Source of the DNA: Heliocidaris tuberculata
Lineage: Eukaryota > Echinodermata > Echinoidea > Camarodonta > Echinometridae
Assembly (NCBI GenBank): GCA_025618425.1
Contig: CM046835.1
Span: forward strand, 16,328,672-16,392,671
DNA length: 64,000 bases
Direction: 5' to 3'
Shown here: positions 11,215 to 64,000 of the stretch, piece by piece
Numbering within the stretch: position 1 is the stretch's first letter
Layout of the letters: every line of letters begins with the position of its first letter
The notes under the pieces: model-generated
What the model saw: only the letters and a program-made list of their open reading frames with translations
What the model was told of the DNA's origin: nothing
Databases searched by the model: none
Position numbers and translations under genes: made by a program

Positions 11215-11494
11215 CAGACTACATGTTGCTTTACAATAATGTCAAGGTGAAACCATGCCCTCTTCTTAGGGCCGGTAAACAAAGGCAGCTTCAATTTTGT
11301 TAGTTGTTGCCGTCCATCTATCGATATATATCGTTTATGAGGACTTAAGGAACACCTAAACCCTAAACCAGAAGGCCAAAAGAAAAGAGAAGAATTAAAC
11401 GGAGAAGTGGGGGCCGGGGCCGGGGGGGGGGGGTAAGAATATTTTCCCTAAAATGTATACCGTTTTGTCGACAACTGGCTGTTTTACTTTGTTG

Positions 11495-11550
<56 letters not shown>

Positions 11551-13519
11551 CTCTCTTCTCTCTCTCTCTCTCACTTATTAATTGGTGTCTTACTTATCCC
11601 ATGGGGGTCACAGCCATGCATTATCATTGGGGTCGATTAAATTATATTTTCACAAATTTCAGAGAGTTCATCGACTTCATTTTATTCATTGCGCTCATAT
11701 TCTGCCAATGATTTATATTGATTATTCTGGTAAAGCAATTTGTGTTATGACCCTATCATTGTTTATACCAATAAGATATCCAATTTGATTATTATGTCAT
11801 ATGATTTGTCACATGTTAAATCTGACTAAGATTTGCTGTATTTTTCAACTTTTTTTTTTTTTTTTTAACATTTCATTTTATGTGATTTTCAATGTTCTTT
11901 ATACTAATGCTTTGTACTGTAAAACAAAATATTGATGTCAATGTCAATGAAGTTTCATAATAAATACCAACATACCAAATAAACGTCTTGAAGAAATCAG
12001 TCCTCACAATGGATATCACTGATTCGTGAACCTTGGAAGTATTGTACGATAAAAGATTGCAAATACACCTTATTTGCTGTCTTTCATCGAATTATTAAAG
12101 TTGTGTATTTCAATTACTTTAATTTTGATTATTTTGATATAGTTTATAAGCCTAACACAAAACAGAAAAATTAGAATGTAGATTTATACTCTGTCTTCCT
12201 GCTTGTAACAAAATATCAGTAATAAATGTTATTTGTTATAGTAATTTTTGGTGAGTAAAGTGAGTCGGACTAAGCTTAGGTCCATGGTGAAGTCACTATG
12301 AATAGTCACACAACCAAGCAAATAAAGAAATCCAATTCACCACCCATTACGTAACAGCTAACAGCTAGTGATATTGGAGTACATACCCAGGTTCATGTTC
12401 ACAGTAGCCAGTTTTTGTGCATAGTTTAACACCCAAAATGCATTTTCTTATGCATTTTCTTATGCATTTTACCACAGAAAATTCGCAATTGGGCACTGCA
12501 ATCGAGGAGTAGAGATTCGAATTTCGAAAACTGATAAACAGTTTTTCAATTCACTTCCTTCTCGATGGGGCTCAAATTTAAGAAAACCCTTGAGAAATAG
12601 TCAACGATTTTTTCTTCTTCTTCTTCAAATGTTGAACCTTTGCAAAAGCTTTTTCATACACTTTATCCTGTGTTTGGGATGCAATATTATTTTGAGAAGA
12701 GGCTGATAAAACTTGCATAGCGAGTAAAGCAATGAGAATTACTTTTTAAAAAAATTTGAACCCTATACTGCGGCCCGAAAATCCTGAAGCAACATAAGCG
12801 AGGAAGCTAAGCGACCGAACTTTAGAACATTTTATCATTTTAAAGCATTTTAAACCCTCAAAAATTGTATTTCTACTGCATTTACCCTGCAGATGGAGGA
12901 CGCATAATCCTTGACGATCATAATCTTTCTTCATTTTCTCCTCTTTTTTTTTTTTTGCGCCCCCTTCAAGAGCCGCCGGGGCTAGTGCCCCCTGCCCAGT
13001 AGATATGCCACTGGGACGGGGGTACAGACCCCCCTTAATTATTTTCTGGGGATATGAAATTTTGAAGTATGAAAAAAGTATAGCAAAAAAATAATGAGTA
13101 AAATCTGCAACATCCTGTTTAGGCTCCTGAAAGTGCTTCTAAAAGGCAAACTGTCTTTCACTATTAAAAATGGGAAACTTTCTTGCTCCTTCACATACTA
13201 CTGCAGAATTAGATCTCTAAACCGTATATGTATTCAGCAGAGATTCCCCTCTATTTTACAATAGACAATGCAAACACGCTATGGCCTTTATATACAGGGT
13301 CAGCAATTCAGGGTAGAAGGGGTACACTTCTCCCTGGAACTTATTCGAGGAGTCCCCCCCCCCCTTACCGAAAATTAAAAATACCCGATGGGGGGGGGGG
13401 GGGGGGTAAATTGAATGCTTGGTTGTGTGTTCAAAGGTGCTCTAAAAGGCTGTTCAAACGCCGATCTCGCAAAATAATATACAGAGGAATCCGCCAAAAT
13501 GCGAAGCTATAAAATTGCA

Positions 13520-13520
<1 letters not shown>
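11215..13520. other. Gene-free repeat-rich region
   Basis: It contains a (TC)n tract (about 11497-11572), a triplicated GCATTTTCTTAT unit near 12439-12475, a T run near 12943 followed by a GC-rich patch, and C and G runs near 13355 and 13390-13406. No coding block with splice sites was recognised, and no PDZ2-4 exon is visible. Confidence 0.5.
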
Positions 13521-14501
<981 letters not shown>

Positions 14502-16583
14502 GCTGAGTCTCTGGACGATCTTCTGTCCAATCTGATCTGTATCCAATCAAACTAGATTAAAAAGTTTTAAAGCTTCTTTAAAGTAAGAATTTACAATGTT
14601 ATCAATTAGTAATTCATAGTAGTTTCGGATGTTGGTCCAGAAAACCTTCCAAAGATGTGTATTATTACAACAACAAAATAAGCAAACAGCGACAAACAAA
14701 CAACAAGTAGCAGAAATCAGATCACGGTCTGGGGTGTCAAAAACAACAACAACAGCAACAAACACTGTAGCGTCTTTGAATTACCCATAAATATACAGTC
14801 TTTCAAATAAAATTAAAGAATTTAACGCAATTTTTTCTGAAGTTTCCTTAGACTTCTGTACTAGCTTTAGATATGAAATGAATTAAAGGCAACTCCAATC
14901 TTAATGACAAGTTGCTCTGAAAGAAAGGAAAACCAGGGAAGCAGATTGGTAAAAGTTTGTTCGAAATCGGACAAGCAATTATAAATTTATGAATATACAT
15001 GTAGGAATTTCAAATTGGTCGAATAGATGTAGTGGCGGACAACTCCCCCATTTGCTCCAACACACAAAATGACTGTTTGTTTGTTTGTTTGTTTGTTTTT
15101 ATTTCCGTAATCAATGACATAAATAATATACATAATAATTATAAATCATGATTTACATACGGCGGATAGCCCATTTCAGCCGTAATAACAAAGTACGGCT
15201 GTTCTTCCATGGGGTCCTTGATAAAATGTCATTTAAAAAAAAAAAAAAAATTACTCAGTAGGATCTTTTTTTTTCCTTCACAAGGACTTATGCTATCTAC
15301 AATATATTTGGAGTACTGCCCCGAGGGTATAATAAAGGCGCTTCGGAGAAAACCGAAATTAATGATACTTTTGTGTAGTACAAACGGGAGAGTTCAAAGT
15401 TGTCCGCAAGTATGTCACAATCACTTATCTCTACGGAAAAAAAATTCCGTAACGATCAGTGGTCACAATAGACTCACCAAATGGCCAATGTGAGATTCGC
15501 ATAGACTTAGGGATTTCATTTTTCAAACATCCATATCTTTCACATTTCTTGCCCTATATCTTTCAAACTTTCACCATCCTGCATGATGTTCTTATTTTTC
15601 CTCCTGTCACACAAATCATAATTACCAAGGTTGAATTGCCCTTTCAGAGCACTAGGATATATATTTAAAATTCCACTGTAGAACAGAATAATATATATGG
15701 TATTGTTGATTACTTCTCAATTTATTATTTTCTTTGTAATATTTTATTTCGTTCTTTATTTTCATTTTCTTTCATGTTTATCTGTTTTTATTCATTGTTT
15801 TGACAACTTTGTAGGAAGAGTTTCGTTGAAAAAGTAGGCTCACGACCATTTTGATGAGTGATTTAATTGCAGTTATCCTTACTTAAAGTAGAAAATGATT
15901 TGAAAACTATTCATTCTTACAATTTACATAAATATTACTGAAAACGGAGATTTTTTTGGAGGAACGCTGTGGTCTAATGTTCTACTATTAGTATTCAAGT
16001 CAGAGCTTCAAGTTATATACCTCCCTCTTGTGTTAGGAATGAGAACATACAGTAAATTGTCTCCACCGAACTTAAAAACACTGGAAGGATTATATCGAGC
16101 GGTCTTCAGCGGCCCCATATTGTCTTTATAACTGCTTCTTGTGACTGTCGACAAATTTGGTACAAGAAGTATGAAAAGATCTTTGTGAGCGTCACACGAG
16201 TAAACTTCAAATTAAAAAAAAATTTTTTTTTTATTGAATCAATAGAAAACAATCACATATAATAACAGGAGATTAAAATGATGGGAAATAGAAAATAATA
16301 AATAAAAGAGTTGCACTCTGTTACATTATATGGAAGACCTATACAGGAAGCATATGCAAATGAAAGGGGGGGGGGGGTGGCTGGAGGCTGCAGCCTCCAG
16401 AAGGAAACATAAAAGGACAAGAGGGAGAAAAGTGGGAAGAAAGGTTATTTCAGGATTATTTTCTTTATTGAACTCCTGCCAACTGAGTGAGTCTGGATCT
16501 GCCCCTGATGTGCAGAGTGCATCGATGGCATGAGGAGGGGACATTCACCCGTGGCCATCGGTTTCTCTGCTAAGCATTAGCCT

Positions 16584-16640
<57 letters not shown>

Positions 16641-17161
16641 TGTGTGTGTGTGTGTGTGTGTGTGTGGGGGGGGGGGGCTGAATGAATGACTGCAACCCCC
16701 ACTGAGAATTAAAAAAAAAGCCAAGGGGAGAAATAGGAAAGTAATCGAAAATCATGAGATTGTAGTTTTATCTCTTAGATCTGAGAATTGCATATTGTTT
16801 ATTATTGAGTGAAAGAAGACAATTGAGATTAAAAAAAAAAAATCTACCAGTGAAATTGACCACGGTATAAAACAAAAATGACTGTGTTTTCAAACAACAC
16901 CTTTGACTCATTTCGGCTTCTTTTCGAGTCATTCACATCTTTCCATTTAAAGGGTAAGTCCACCCTGGAATTTACTTAATTTTAATAAAAATATAAAAAT
17001 ATCAGAGAAAGAGGAAATGGATGGTTTTGAGTGTGTTTTCAAACAAAACCTTTGATCCATTTCAGCTTCTTTTCGAGTCATTCGCATCTTTCCATTTAAA
17101 GGGTAAGTCCACCCTGGAATTTAGTTCATTTTAATAAAAGCAATAAAATAAGAGAGACATA
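14502..17161. other. Gene-free region upstream of scrib exon 1
   Basis: It contains (TTTG)n at 15074-15097, (GA)n at 16588-16637 running into (TG)n and a G run up to 16677, and a tandem duplication at about 16883-17140. The patch at about 15170-15490 is richer in GC and could be a decayed transposon fragment, but I cannot assign it. Confidence 0.5.
16883..17140. repeat. Tandem duplication, period 149 bp
   Basis: TGTGTTTTCAAAC at 16883 recurs at 17032. Both are followed by CTTCTTTTCGAGTCATTC and then by AAAGGGTAAGTCCACCCTGG. The second copy is cut short by the MITE that starts at 17162. The AAAGGGTAAGTCCACCC string looks like the end of a foldback element. Confidence 0.8.
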
Positions 17162-17306
17162 CAGTTGAACCTCGTTATAAAGAACACTGTTATAACAAAG
17201 TATCGTTATAGCAAGTTGATTTTTTTTAGCACTGACATAGCAAGGTTTCGATATAAAGAAGTAATTTCCTTGGTCCCAGGAAGTTTGTTATAACGAGGTT
17301 CCACTG
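17162..17306. mobile_element. TA-flanked MITE, 145 bp
   Basis: The left end CAGTTGAACCTCGTTATAA and the right end TTATAACGAGGTTCCACTG form terminal inverted repeats, with TA immediately outside both. CAGT-initial repeats with a TA target site fit a Tc1/mariner-type non-autonomous element. Its insertion truncates the preceding 149-bp tandem repeat. Confidence 0.85.
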
Positions 17307-17319
17307 TATTAGCATGCAA

Positions 17320-17686
17320 AATCCGATAAGAAATAAGACAGTTATGAATTTTTGAAGTTGTAATCTTCTTCTTCTTCTTCTTCTTCCGTTGAGTACAGTG
17401 TCCTCTTTGCAGAGTATAGTCATCATGGTCATACTCAATCGAACACAAATTGGCAAATCCGTGACATATTTGCGAGCTCCACTCCCATTTGCTCAGTACA
17501 GAAAAATTCATATTTTTTAATTTTCTTAGTTGCTGATGATGGAATAGGTTTGTTTCATACAGGTTTTTTGTAAAACATATATGCTATGATTATATCAACG
17601 GTGCATATATGACGTCACAGGGTTGTGTTTGATTGATTACAACTTCAAAATTTCATAACTTTCTTATTTCTCATTGGATCTCGCAA
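17320..17686. repeat. Inverted repeat pair around 17.3 and 17.65 kb
   Basis: The sequence at about 17320-17363 (AATAAGACAGTTATGAATTT) is the reverse complement of about 17633-17686 (AATTTCATAACTTTCTTATT, with mismatches). The arms are about 45 bp and are separated by about 270 bp that includes a (TTC)n tract. It is probably the inner part of a decayed foldback element. Confidence 0.6.
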
Positions 17687-17879
17687 GAAAAGACTTATGC
17701 AAGAAGGATGAAGGTAGATGTTATTGCATTTTCTGATAAAAAAATTAATAAAACAAATATTATTGGCCCACTGTTTTTCCTATCCTATTATTTCTACGAC
17801 AGCTCTATTTGGAGCATCAAGATGGCGATGTATGAACTGAACGGAGTTTATGTGATCGTGATGGAGCTGCATTAATCCT

Positions 17880-57955
<40,076 letters not shown>

Positions 57956-58067
57956 GTAAGACATAAACCACATCTGCTCTGCACATATGATATCTGATCA
58001 GTGTAGCTCTCATATTAATAATTGTCCTGAAAGGGTCAAGAGGCAACCATGTTTAGACAGAACCGTA

Positions 58068-58068
58068 C

Positions 58069-58108
<40 letters not shown>
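58068..58108. repeat. (AT)n microsatellite
   Basis: A nearly pure AT dinucleotide tract shortly after scrib exon 4. Confidence 0.95.
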
Positions 58109-58112
<4 letters not shown>

Positions 58113-59460
58113 ACAACAAATGAATAAATAGGACAGGAACAATGTAGTCCTACCAATTTACTTCACCTGTGTTGGGAGAGGCATATGAAGATAAGATATT
58201 TTATCTAAGGAGTTGGGCAAAGATAGGAATCCTTGACCTCTAGATTGAAAGTCAAGTGAATACATCACTATACCACTATGTTCCATCCCATAATCCTATA
58301 CAGTGATAACAAGGAAGACTACCCACAATCATCTACAAATTTCATACATTTTGGGAGAAAGGTTCATCCAGAGGTGTTTTATTGTTCATCCATTGGCCAC
58401 CTTTTGACCAGTTTTCGTCAATTTAAATCATTTTGAAATGTAAATAGTGCCTTTAAGCAATAGACAAGAAATTATTTGTAATGAAGCGACACTTTCATTT
58501 GGTTCTAGCAGCTGGGAAGAATGTAAGATATTCATATACCGTTAGTGTAAAAAAAACAAAAAAACTCATGTATTATTGATCACTATGTCAAGTGTACACA
58601 CCTTTCATTCCACCCCCAGTGAAGTCTCATGGGGGAATTGATTGCCCCATGCATAATTCTGATTGCACCTCGATTGCTGTATTAGCCTCATTCACACTTG
58701 GGCATCTTCTCGCATAATTTTGTGCTTGAAGAAAGGAAGTGGGTCTGTGTGGATCAGCTTGTGCTTGTCTGTTATTCTAGTTTTTTTGAGCATGCAAATG
58801 TAGATTGCTTTAGATAACCACAACAGTTTGATGAAGGTTTTACTGACCTTACAAGAAATAGTGCATGCAATATAACATTTGACATAAGAAGTTGGGTTCT
58901 TTTGAATAGCTGAATGAACTTCTTGTCTGCATGTGTATTTATTAGCTAAGGAGAAATCTAGTCAGTAATGGAGTACCTCATGAAAAATTGAACTGCCATG
59001 AATTTGGAATAATACACTGTTATGAGATAACTACAAATTTCCCATCGGTCTAATGTAGTATCCTCTGCGATATTGCAAGCTATGTTTTTATTTCAGATAA
59101 GGCACGTTTCAGTGGGCAATAGGTTCGTGCTTCCTGAACAGGCGTTATTTTAACTGCCCTATCAAAATTCATGACTGGCTGCATATCACAAACAGCCTGG
59201 GGATCTTTCACATTTGAAAGCTTCCAATTGCGCTGTAGCATCATAACTTGGCGAGATTGCAAAAGCTCTCTTTTTCAGCCTTCCATTTTGTAATGCACAT
59301 CAGATAAACAAATATCAGTCTTTGATGTTTTCATAATGAATAAGAAGAGCTGAATATGAATTGATTGATTTGCCTTATATGCCATGAGTATTATGCCAAT
59401 AGAGTTGGTTTAGACCAGACCATGTCATTTTTACTATATATTTATTTATTTTTTTACTAG

Positions 59461-59979
59461 TTAAAGGGAAGGTTGAGTTCTAGGAAAGGTGAAAAATAAT
59501 TTGTGAGCTTTCTCATTCCTTTTATGTCAGTTTGGAAAACATCATAGTAGAAATGTCCCCTATAAAGTATTTCTCTTCAAATGCCCATATATTTGAAATA
59601 TGACGAAAAATAGCTGAAGTGTTCAGGCCGAACATTCATGCCACATCTGTGTGCAGACCAATATACTCATTTCTGGGTGCGGTGCATGTGCTTTTGAGCG
59701 AGTTTGGGTTGATTTCTTATCATTTTGACAATTCCGAAACCTCACAGTATACACCAATCCTTATTTAGACATCATCAACCTTTCCCAATTGCTTCCAGAC
59801 AATTTCTTTCACAATGTAATCGCATGACCAGGGGCCTGTAACATAAAGAGATAAATCAATCTTATGCTTGATATCAATCATAAGTCTATGGCAAACCATG
59901 TCCTGAAGAGTTACAATTGATCGTAAGGTTGATTGTATCTCTTTATGTTACAGGCCCCAGAACTCAACTTTATCTTTAA
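59461..59979 (-). mobile_element. TTAA-flanked element, family T copy C, with one nested MITE
   Basis: This copy is in reverse orientation, from TTAAAGGGAAGGTTGAGTTC to AACTCAACTTTATCTTTAAG. The ends form imperfect inverted repeats with TTAA outside. It contains the complement of the GGGAAAGGTTGATG and AGCTCACAAATTATTTTTCA blocks. A 126-bp MITE interrupts it at 59832. Confidence 0.8.
59832..59957. mobile_element. Nested 126-bp MITE with CAG target duplication
   Basis: The ends GGGCCTGTAACATAAAG and CTTTATGTTACAGGCCC are perfect inverted repeats, with CAG directly outside both (59829-59831 and 59958-59960). Removing the element and one CAG restores GCATGACCAGAACTCAAC, which matches the empty site in copy A (complement of GTTGAGTTCTGGTCATGC). 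A 3-bp target duplication fits a PIF/Harbinger-like element, though those usually choose TWA, so the superfamily is uncertain. Confidence 0.88.
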
Positions 59980-60617
59980 GAAAAAATGATGATCTGTGTC
60001 TGATCTTTGATATCTGAAACCAAAATAATATATTTATGGTGAGATGAAGAAAGGGAATGGTTTAAGGGATGAATAAATTTGACATAAAATCTTGAAAACA
60101 TGAATGTAATGTATAATTTATAATCTGCATAGTACTCAAAGTTGGTATAAAAAAGGATGACACTTCATTAACACTATATAGCATTTCAGAATAAGGTGAA
60201 ATTTAAATCTGTAGCTAGGTTAGACAGTTCGAAGGGATTCGTTTCATTTTTCAACCATTTATGTAGGCAAGATGAAATTGATGCCATTTCAAGACAGTGT
60301 TAAAAGAAAATTGAAGTTTGGTTGAAAGGAAAGAGAAAATTCTTTCATTTTAGTTTGATACCATATAGGCAAGAGATGCTCCACAGTGAAGGTCATATTG
60401 GTGTCCTACATTGAGTATGCAGGTCATCTAAACCTACATGTATGTGTGCAAGATTGTGCCTTGATCTTGTGCGATACTGGCCCTAGTACCCTTGAGAGCG
60501 TATCATGGTGGTGGGATGTATACATGTATGCATGGGAGGAGATTTCATGCCGCATTGAAGACATCATCCTGATATATCAGTCTGTTTCGAGCCAGAAGGG
60601 CATTAAATCTGTGTTAA

Positions 60618-61009
60618 CCCTTTCAGGACAATTAACCACATTTTGTGGTTTGGCTCAATAACTTGTGATTCAGAGCTCTAAAAAATATACCAGATACATG
60701 AGTAGAAAGAGCAAAAATTTCTGCACACACTATGTCCATTTTTGTTGCATTACCATATTGCGTTTGATGCCAGGAATTTAAAAAACAAGAATAAGCTTTA
60801 AAATCCCGAAATTGGCAACATGTTGAGAGGTTCAAAATCATTGTTTTTTATCAAAACTTTTCGACAAAATTCATAACCATGTACATTGTTTTCAAAGATA
60901 TTCCACCTTATTAGAACCAAGTAGCACTGAAAGAAAAATATTATCTTTGCCAATTTGAAGAACAAAATGTGATCAATTTAGCCCTTGAATAATTCCTGTA
61001 CTGAAAGGG
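60618..61009 (+). mobile_element. TTAA-flanked CCCTTTCA element, copy 2 (392 bp)
   Basis: It lies between intact TTAA at 60614-60617 and 61010-61013, with ends CCCTTTCAGGAC and GTACTGAAAGGG. It matches copy 1 along its length, for example GATTCAGAGCTCTAAAAAAT and GAGGTTCAAAATCATTGTTT. A short tract present in copy 1 (AAATTGGCAATTTTT near 56023) is missing here. Confidence 0.9.
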
Positions 61010-62879
61010 TTAAAATATATGAGCTAACACCCTTTGGGCTCCAAACAGATGATATGTGGAATGGGAGTACACTGTGTAAGGGTTTTTTTCCAGGGGGGGG
61101 GGGGGGTGGCAGAGGTGCAGGGAGGTGAGAGTGAGCTGGGAGGACTGGAGGAGTTGAGATGGATGGATTGAACTGCTGTTCTGGGGAAGACCGGGTTACA
61201 AAGGAGTGATAGGTATTTGTAGACAGTTGAATAAGTGCTGTACCAACAGTTTAAAAAAGGACATTTTTAAAGTGAAAAATAACGAGGAATCTGATGATAT
61301 CTTGAAACATCATCTAGCTATGTTTGTTTGCATCCAGCGGTAACTTTGGAGGGGGTGTGGGGTGTGGGGTGTGGAAACCCCCTATGTAAAATCTTACGTT
61401 GGCAAATTAGGTAATTTTCAAGCCATGTTGAATTGTGATATTTTAGATTCAAAGAGTTTTTTTTTTGGGGGGGGGGGGGTGGGGGTGGGCGAAAGATGAC
61501 ATTAGTTTTATTATTGTTGTTGATAAGTTGTGAGCGAATGTGGTCCAACATCCCCCATTCACATGGTCTAGGTACACCCCTTTTTGCATCAATCCCCATC
61601 CCTGCCCTAACTCCCAAGAATTTTTAGGAGTGTCTTCAGACTTGGAGTGTACAAGAGATGAACATGTAATACAGGCAGAAATCACATTAGTGCATCCTTA
61701 GAATAATACAAGTGAGATGGCATCAGTAACTTGATCCCAGCAAGCTCAGTAGATGTGACATGACAGCCAACCCGTAGGTCAGAAAAGTCAAACTTGATGT
61801 GTGCCAACCAAACAATATTTATGTAAATAGCCTCCAAATCCTGCATTGCAAAGGCAACAGAAAAGAAGAAGAAAAAGTTTTGGCAGGGAGAACATCATTG
61901 TTGTATGATAGCAAAAACAAATATACCGGAACAGCTAGTGATATATACATGCATCTCTAGAAAAAGAAGCTGGTAAGTCTTTGTAATAGTGCTGGTATCG
62001 GCATGGAAAATCTATGTCGCCATGTCGCAATAAAATTAACGCCGGACACATCTGGACACGAGTCAAACAAGTCTAAACTCGGGTCGCTCCCGTAGTGACC
62101 GTACACTATTAAACCAGAGTTACCCGACACAAATTCACAAGAGCTTTACATGGAATACATGCACTATGTCCTCACGGGCTCACACTCGCAGTCATACTCA
62201 CTTACAGTTCTCAAAGATGCACACTGTCAACTATTTGCCCCAAAATTTGTTTTGTATGATCCAATTTATCAAAGCATTAACGAAAGTCATGCGGTGCGAG
62301 TCAGCTAGTGTCGCATATCTAGGCATGTACATGTACTAGGGGTGGGAGTTTCGGGTATTTTTTCAATTCGGGAACCCGACTATTTTTCGGGCGGGTTCCC
62401 GGTTACCCGAAAATGATATAACACGAATTACAAGCCAATATTTACCCCTAAGAAGCTACAAACACTGTGGGAAAACTCCTTTGTGTTTGGCAACTGAAAT
62501 AAACCATTCGAGGAAAAAACAAAAACAAAAACAAAAACAACAACAACAACAAAACAGGCGGAGGAAATCGCGTGGGCGCAAGACAGGATAGGCATAAGCC
62601 GCCTAAATCTAATCTGTAGAAATTGTCTACCGTCTAATCATGCCAGCGCGCCAGCGCCTTAGGTAGTCACGCGTGGTCAACAGTCCCTCGCACATGTTTA
62701 TCCAAAATACATGAATGTACATGTACTTATAAAAAAGGAAGGGGAATACAAAGAAATCTTATGAAGAAAAACTCGTTTGAGACGATGATCATGATGATTC
62801 TTAATAATTTTGTACGGGCAGCTCTTGGGAATTTTGACATCGTGATCGTAGAGATCGAGTCACTTACTCACTTTGTAGT

Positions 62880-63135
62880 TCATCATATCATTATCATATC
62901 ATTATCATATCATTATCATATCATCACCATACCATCATCACATGATTTCATATCGTCATTAATTCACATAATCATCAATTCATCATGATCAACCATATAG
63001 CACCATTGATATCATCATCGATCATCATAATCATCAAAGACATCATCATCATATCATCATTATCAAGATAATAACATCATCAAAACAATTATCTTCATCA
63101 GACATCAAATATCATCATTCATCAAACTCATCATT
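62880..63135. repeat. Simple repeat based on ATCATT/CATATCATTAT
   Basis: An 11-bp unit CATATCATTAT is repeated about four times from 62885 and then degenerates into scattered ATCATC and CATCAT strings. The open frame across it is repeat-derived. Confidence 0.9.
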
Positions 63136-64000
63136 CATCAAAAAAAATCAAGCCAACATTTTCTTCTCTGTCCGACTGCAACTTCATCCTTTAACACACA
63201 CATGCGGTTCCCTTTTGAAATTCGATCTGTTTATACAAAGCGCCTTTCCGCCCAATGCCGCCGCGGTATATGAAAGGAAAAAAGAAAAAAGAAAAAAAAA
63301 AGGCGCATACTTTCATTGGCTGGCTGGCATATGACTTGTCATGACTTGTTATTAACGGACCGCTCATGAAATGACGTCACAAGCCCAATTTTATGAATGA
63401 AAATGTTAATCGCGCGCACTGTAGACATCCTTTGCTTCTCACAGCCTTGCTTTTCACTTTCGCATGAACAATGAAGGATATTATTTTGGATATATCGTTC
63501 ATGTACTCTTAATCTGATTTCAGTAATTGGTAACTTCTTTGCTAAAGTTTCAGGATATTGTGACAGTGTCAGATCGTGATCGTCTATGTTAAAAATACCT
63601 GTTTAATAGTGTACGAGTTGTGAGATGCCACTTGCGAGTGTGGAGCGATGTTGAATATGCATGAGTTTGTAAACTTTACGCCCGTTAATCGCTCATAGAC
63701 TTATCGTTCACTGCAAAGAAGGGGGAAGGGCACTAAATGCAAATTATGTCATGGGTTCAATGAACCAATGAGCAGTCTCCGAATAGCGGCAGTGAGCTTT
63801 GCTCTCTGTGTATACGAATGTGTAAGGTTATGTTTCACAGTGAGTTGAACGAATCAAAAGCGCATCACTGCAATGGTGCGCTAGAGCGCTACATGGATTT
63901 TTTTTACATGTAAATAGTAAATGGCTGTTCGACGTTCATCTACCGCCTTGTCGTGTACATACATAGGTGATAATTAAATACTCATTTTCGGGTATCGGTT

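Larger units (their letters stand above)
57956..64000 (+). other. scrib intron 4, 5' part (continues past the window)
   Basis: It contains (AT)n at about 58068-58108, TTAA-flanked elements at 59465-59975 and 60618-61009, G runs near 61095 and 61466, and (ATCATT)-rich simple sequence at 62880-63135. The last 1.5 kb have more CpG than the rest and a perfect TGACGTCA at 63372-63379. I do not see an LRR exon continuing the protein after QDIG. Confidence 0.6.

Noticed and set aside
15170..15500. Fragment of a LINE-type reverse transcriptase
   Set aside because: The composition and the YCPEGIIKALRR peptide look mildly coding, but no catalytic motif or clear family similarity is visible.
61100..61160. 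Possible LRR exon after a TTTTTTCCAG acceptor near 61094
   Set aside because: The following sequence is a G run and GAG-rich purine tract that does not encode LRR residues in any frame.

Overview
The window is eukaryotic genomic DNA, AT-rich and intron-rich, and almost certainly from an invertebrate deuterostome. A sea urchin or related echinoderm is my best guess, because the intron sizes, the abundance of TTAA- and TA-flanked foldback elements and the frequent TACATGTA strings fit, but no species-diagnostic sequence is visible. Less than 2% is recognisable coding sequence, and every recognisable coding exon belongs to one gene family: Scribble, the LAP (LRR and PDZ) cell-polarity scaffold. 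Both groups of exons are on the + strand.

Layout. (1) 1-7157: five phase-0 exons or exon candidates encode the acidic linker end, the first PDZ domain and the following linker of a Scribble protein. (2) 7158-17.9 kb: no coding exons are recognisable. This stretch holds an assembly gap of exactly 500 N (7788-8287), a TTAA-flanked foldback element (8593-9170), a 1.5-kb palindrome (9689-11214), about 1 kb of polypyrimidine microsatellites (13.5-14.5 kb) and small TA-flanked MITEs. (3) 18118-57955: four exons encode the start codon and first five leucine-rich repeats of Scribble, separated by introns of 11.9, 20.0 and 7.5 kb. (4) 57956-64000: intron 4 with more transposon relics; no further exon was found.

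The main oddity is the order. The PDZ1 exons, which should lie far downstream of the LRR exons, lie 11 kb upstream of the start codon in the same orientation, and no PDZ2-4 or C-terminal exons lie between. Either a second, partial Scribble copy sits upstream (tandem duplication), or the scaffold was joined in the wrong order across repeats or the arbitrary-size gap. The sequence alone cannot decide.

Most of the rest is a fossil record of non-autonomous DNA transposons. The clearest cases are a 2.6-kb TA-flanked element studded with nine copies of a GTCACGGACGGAC motif, and a three-copy TTAA-flanked family in which nested insertions can be peeled off to recover similar ancestral lengths. No RNA gene, CRISPR array or bacterial-type feature was seen. 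I found no convincing new biological system; the most interesting leads are the permuted scrib locus, the motif-studded element and the large palindrome.
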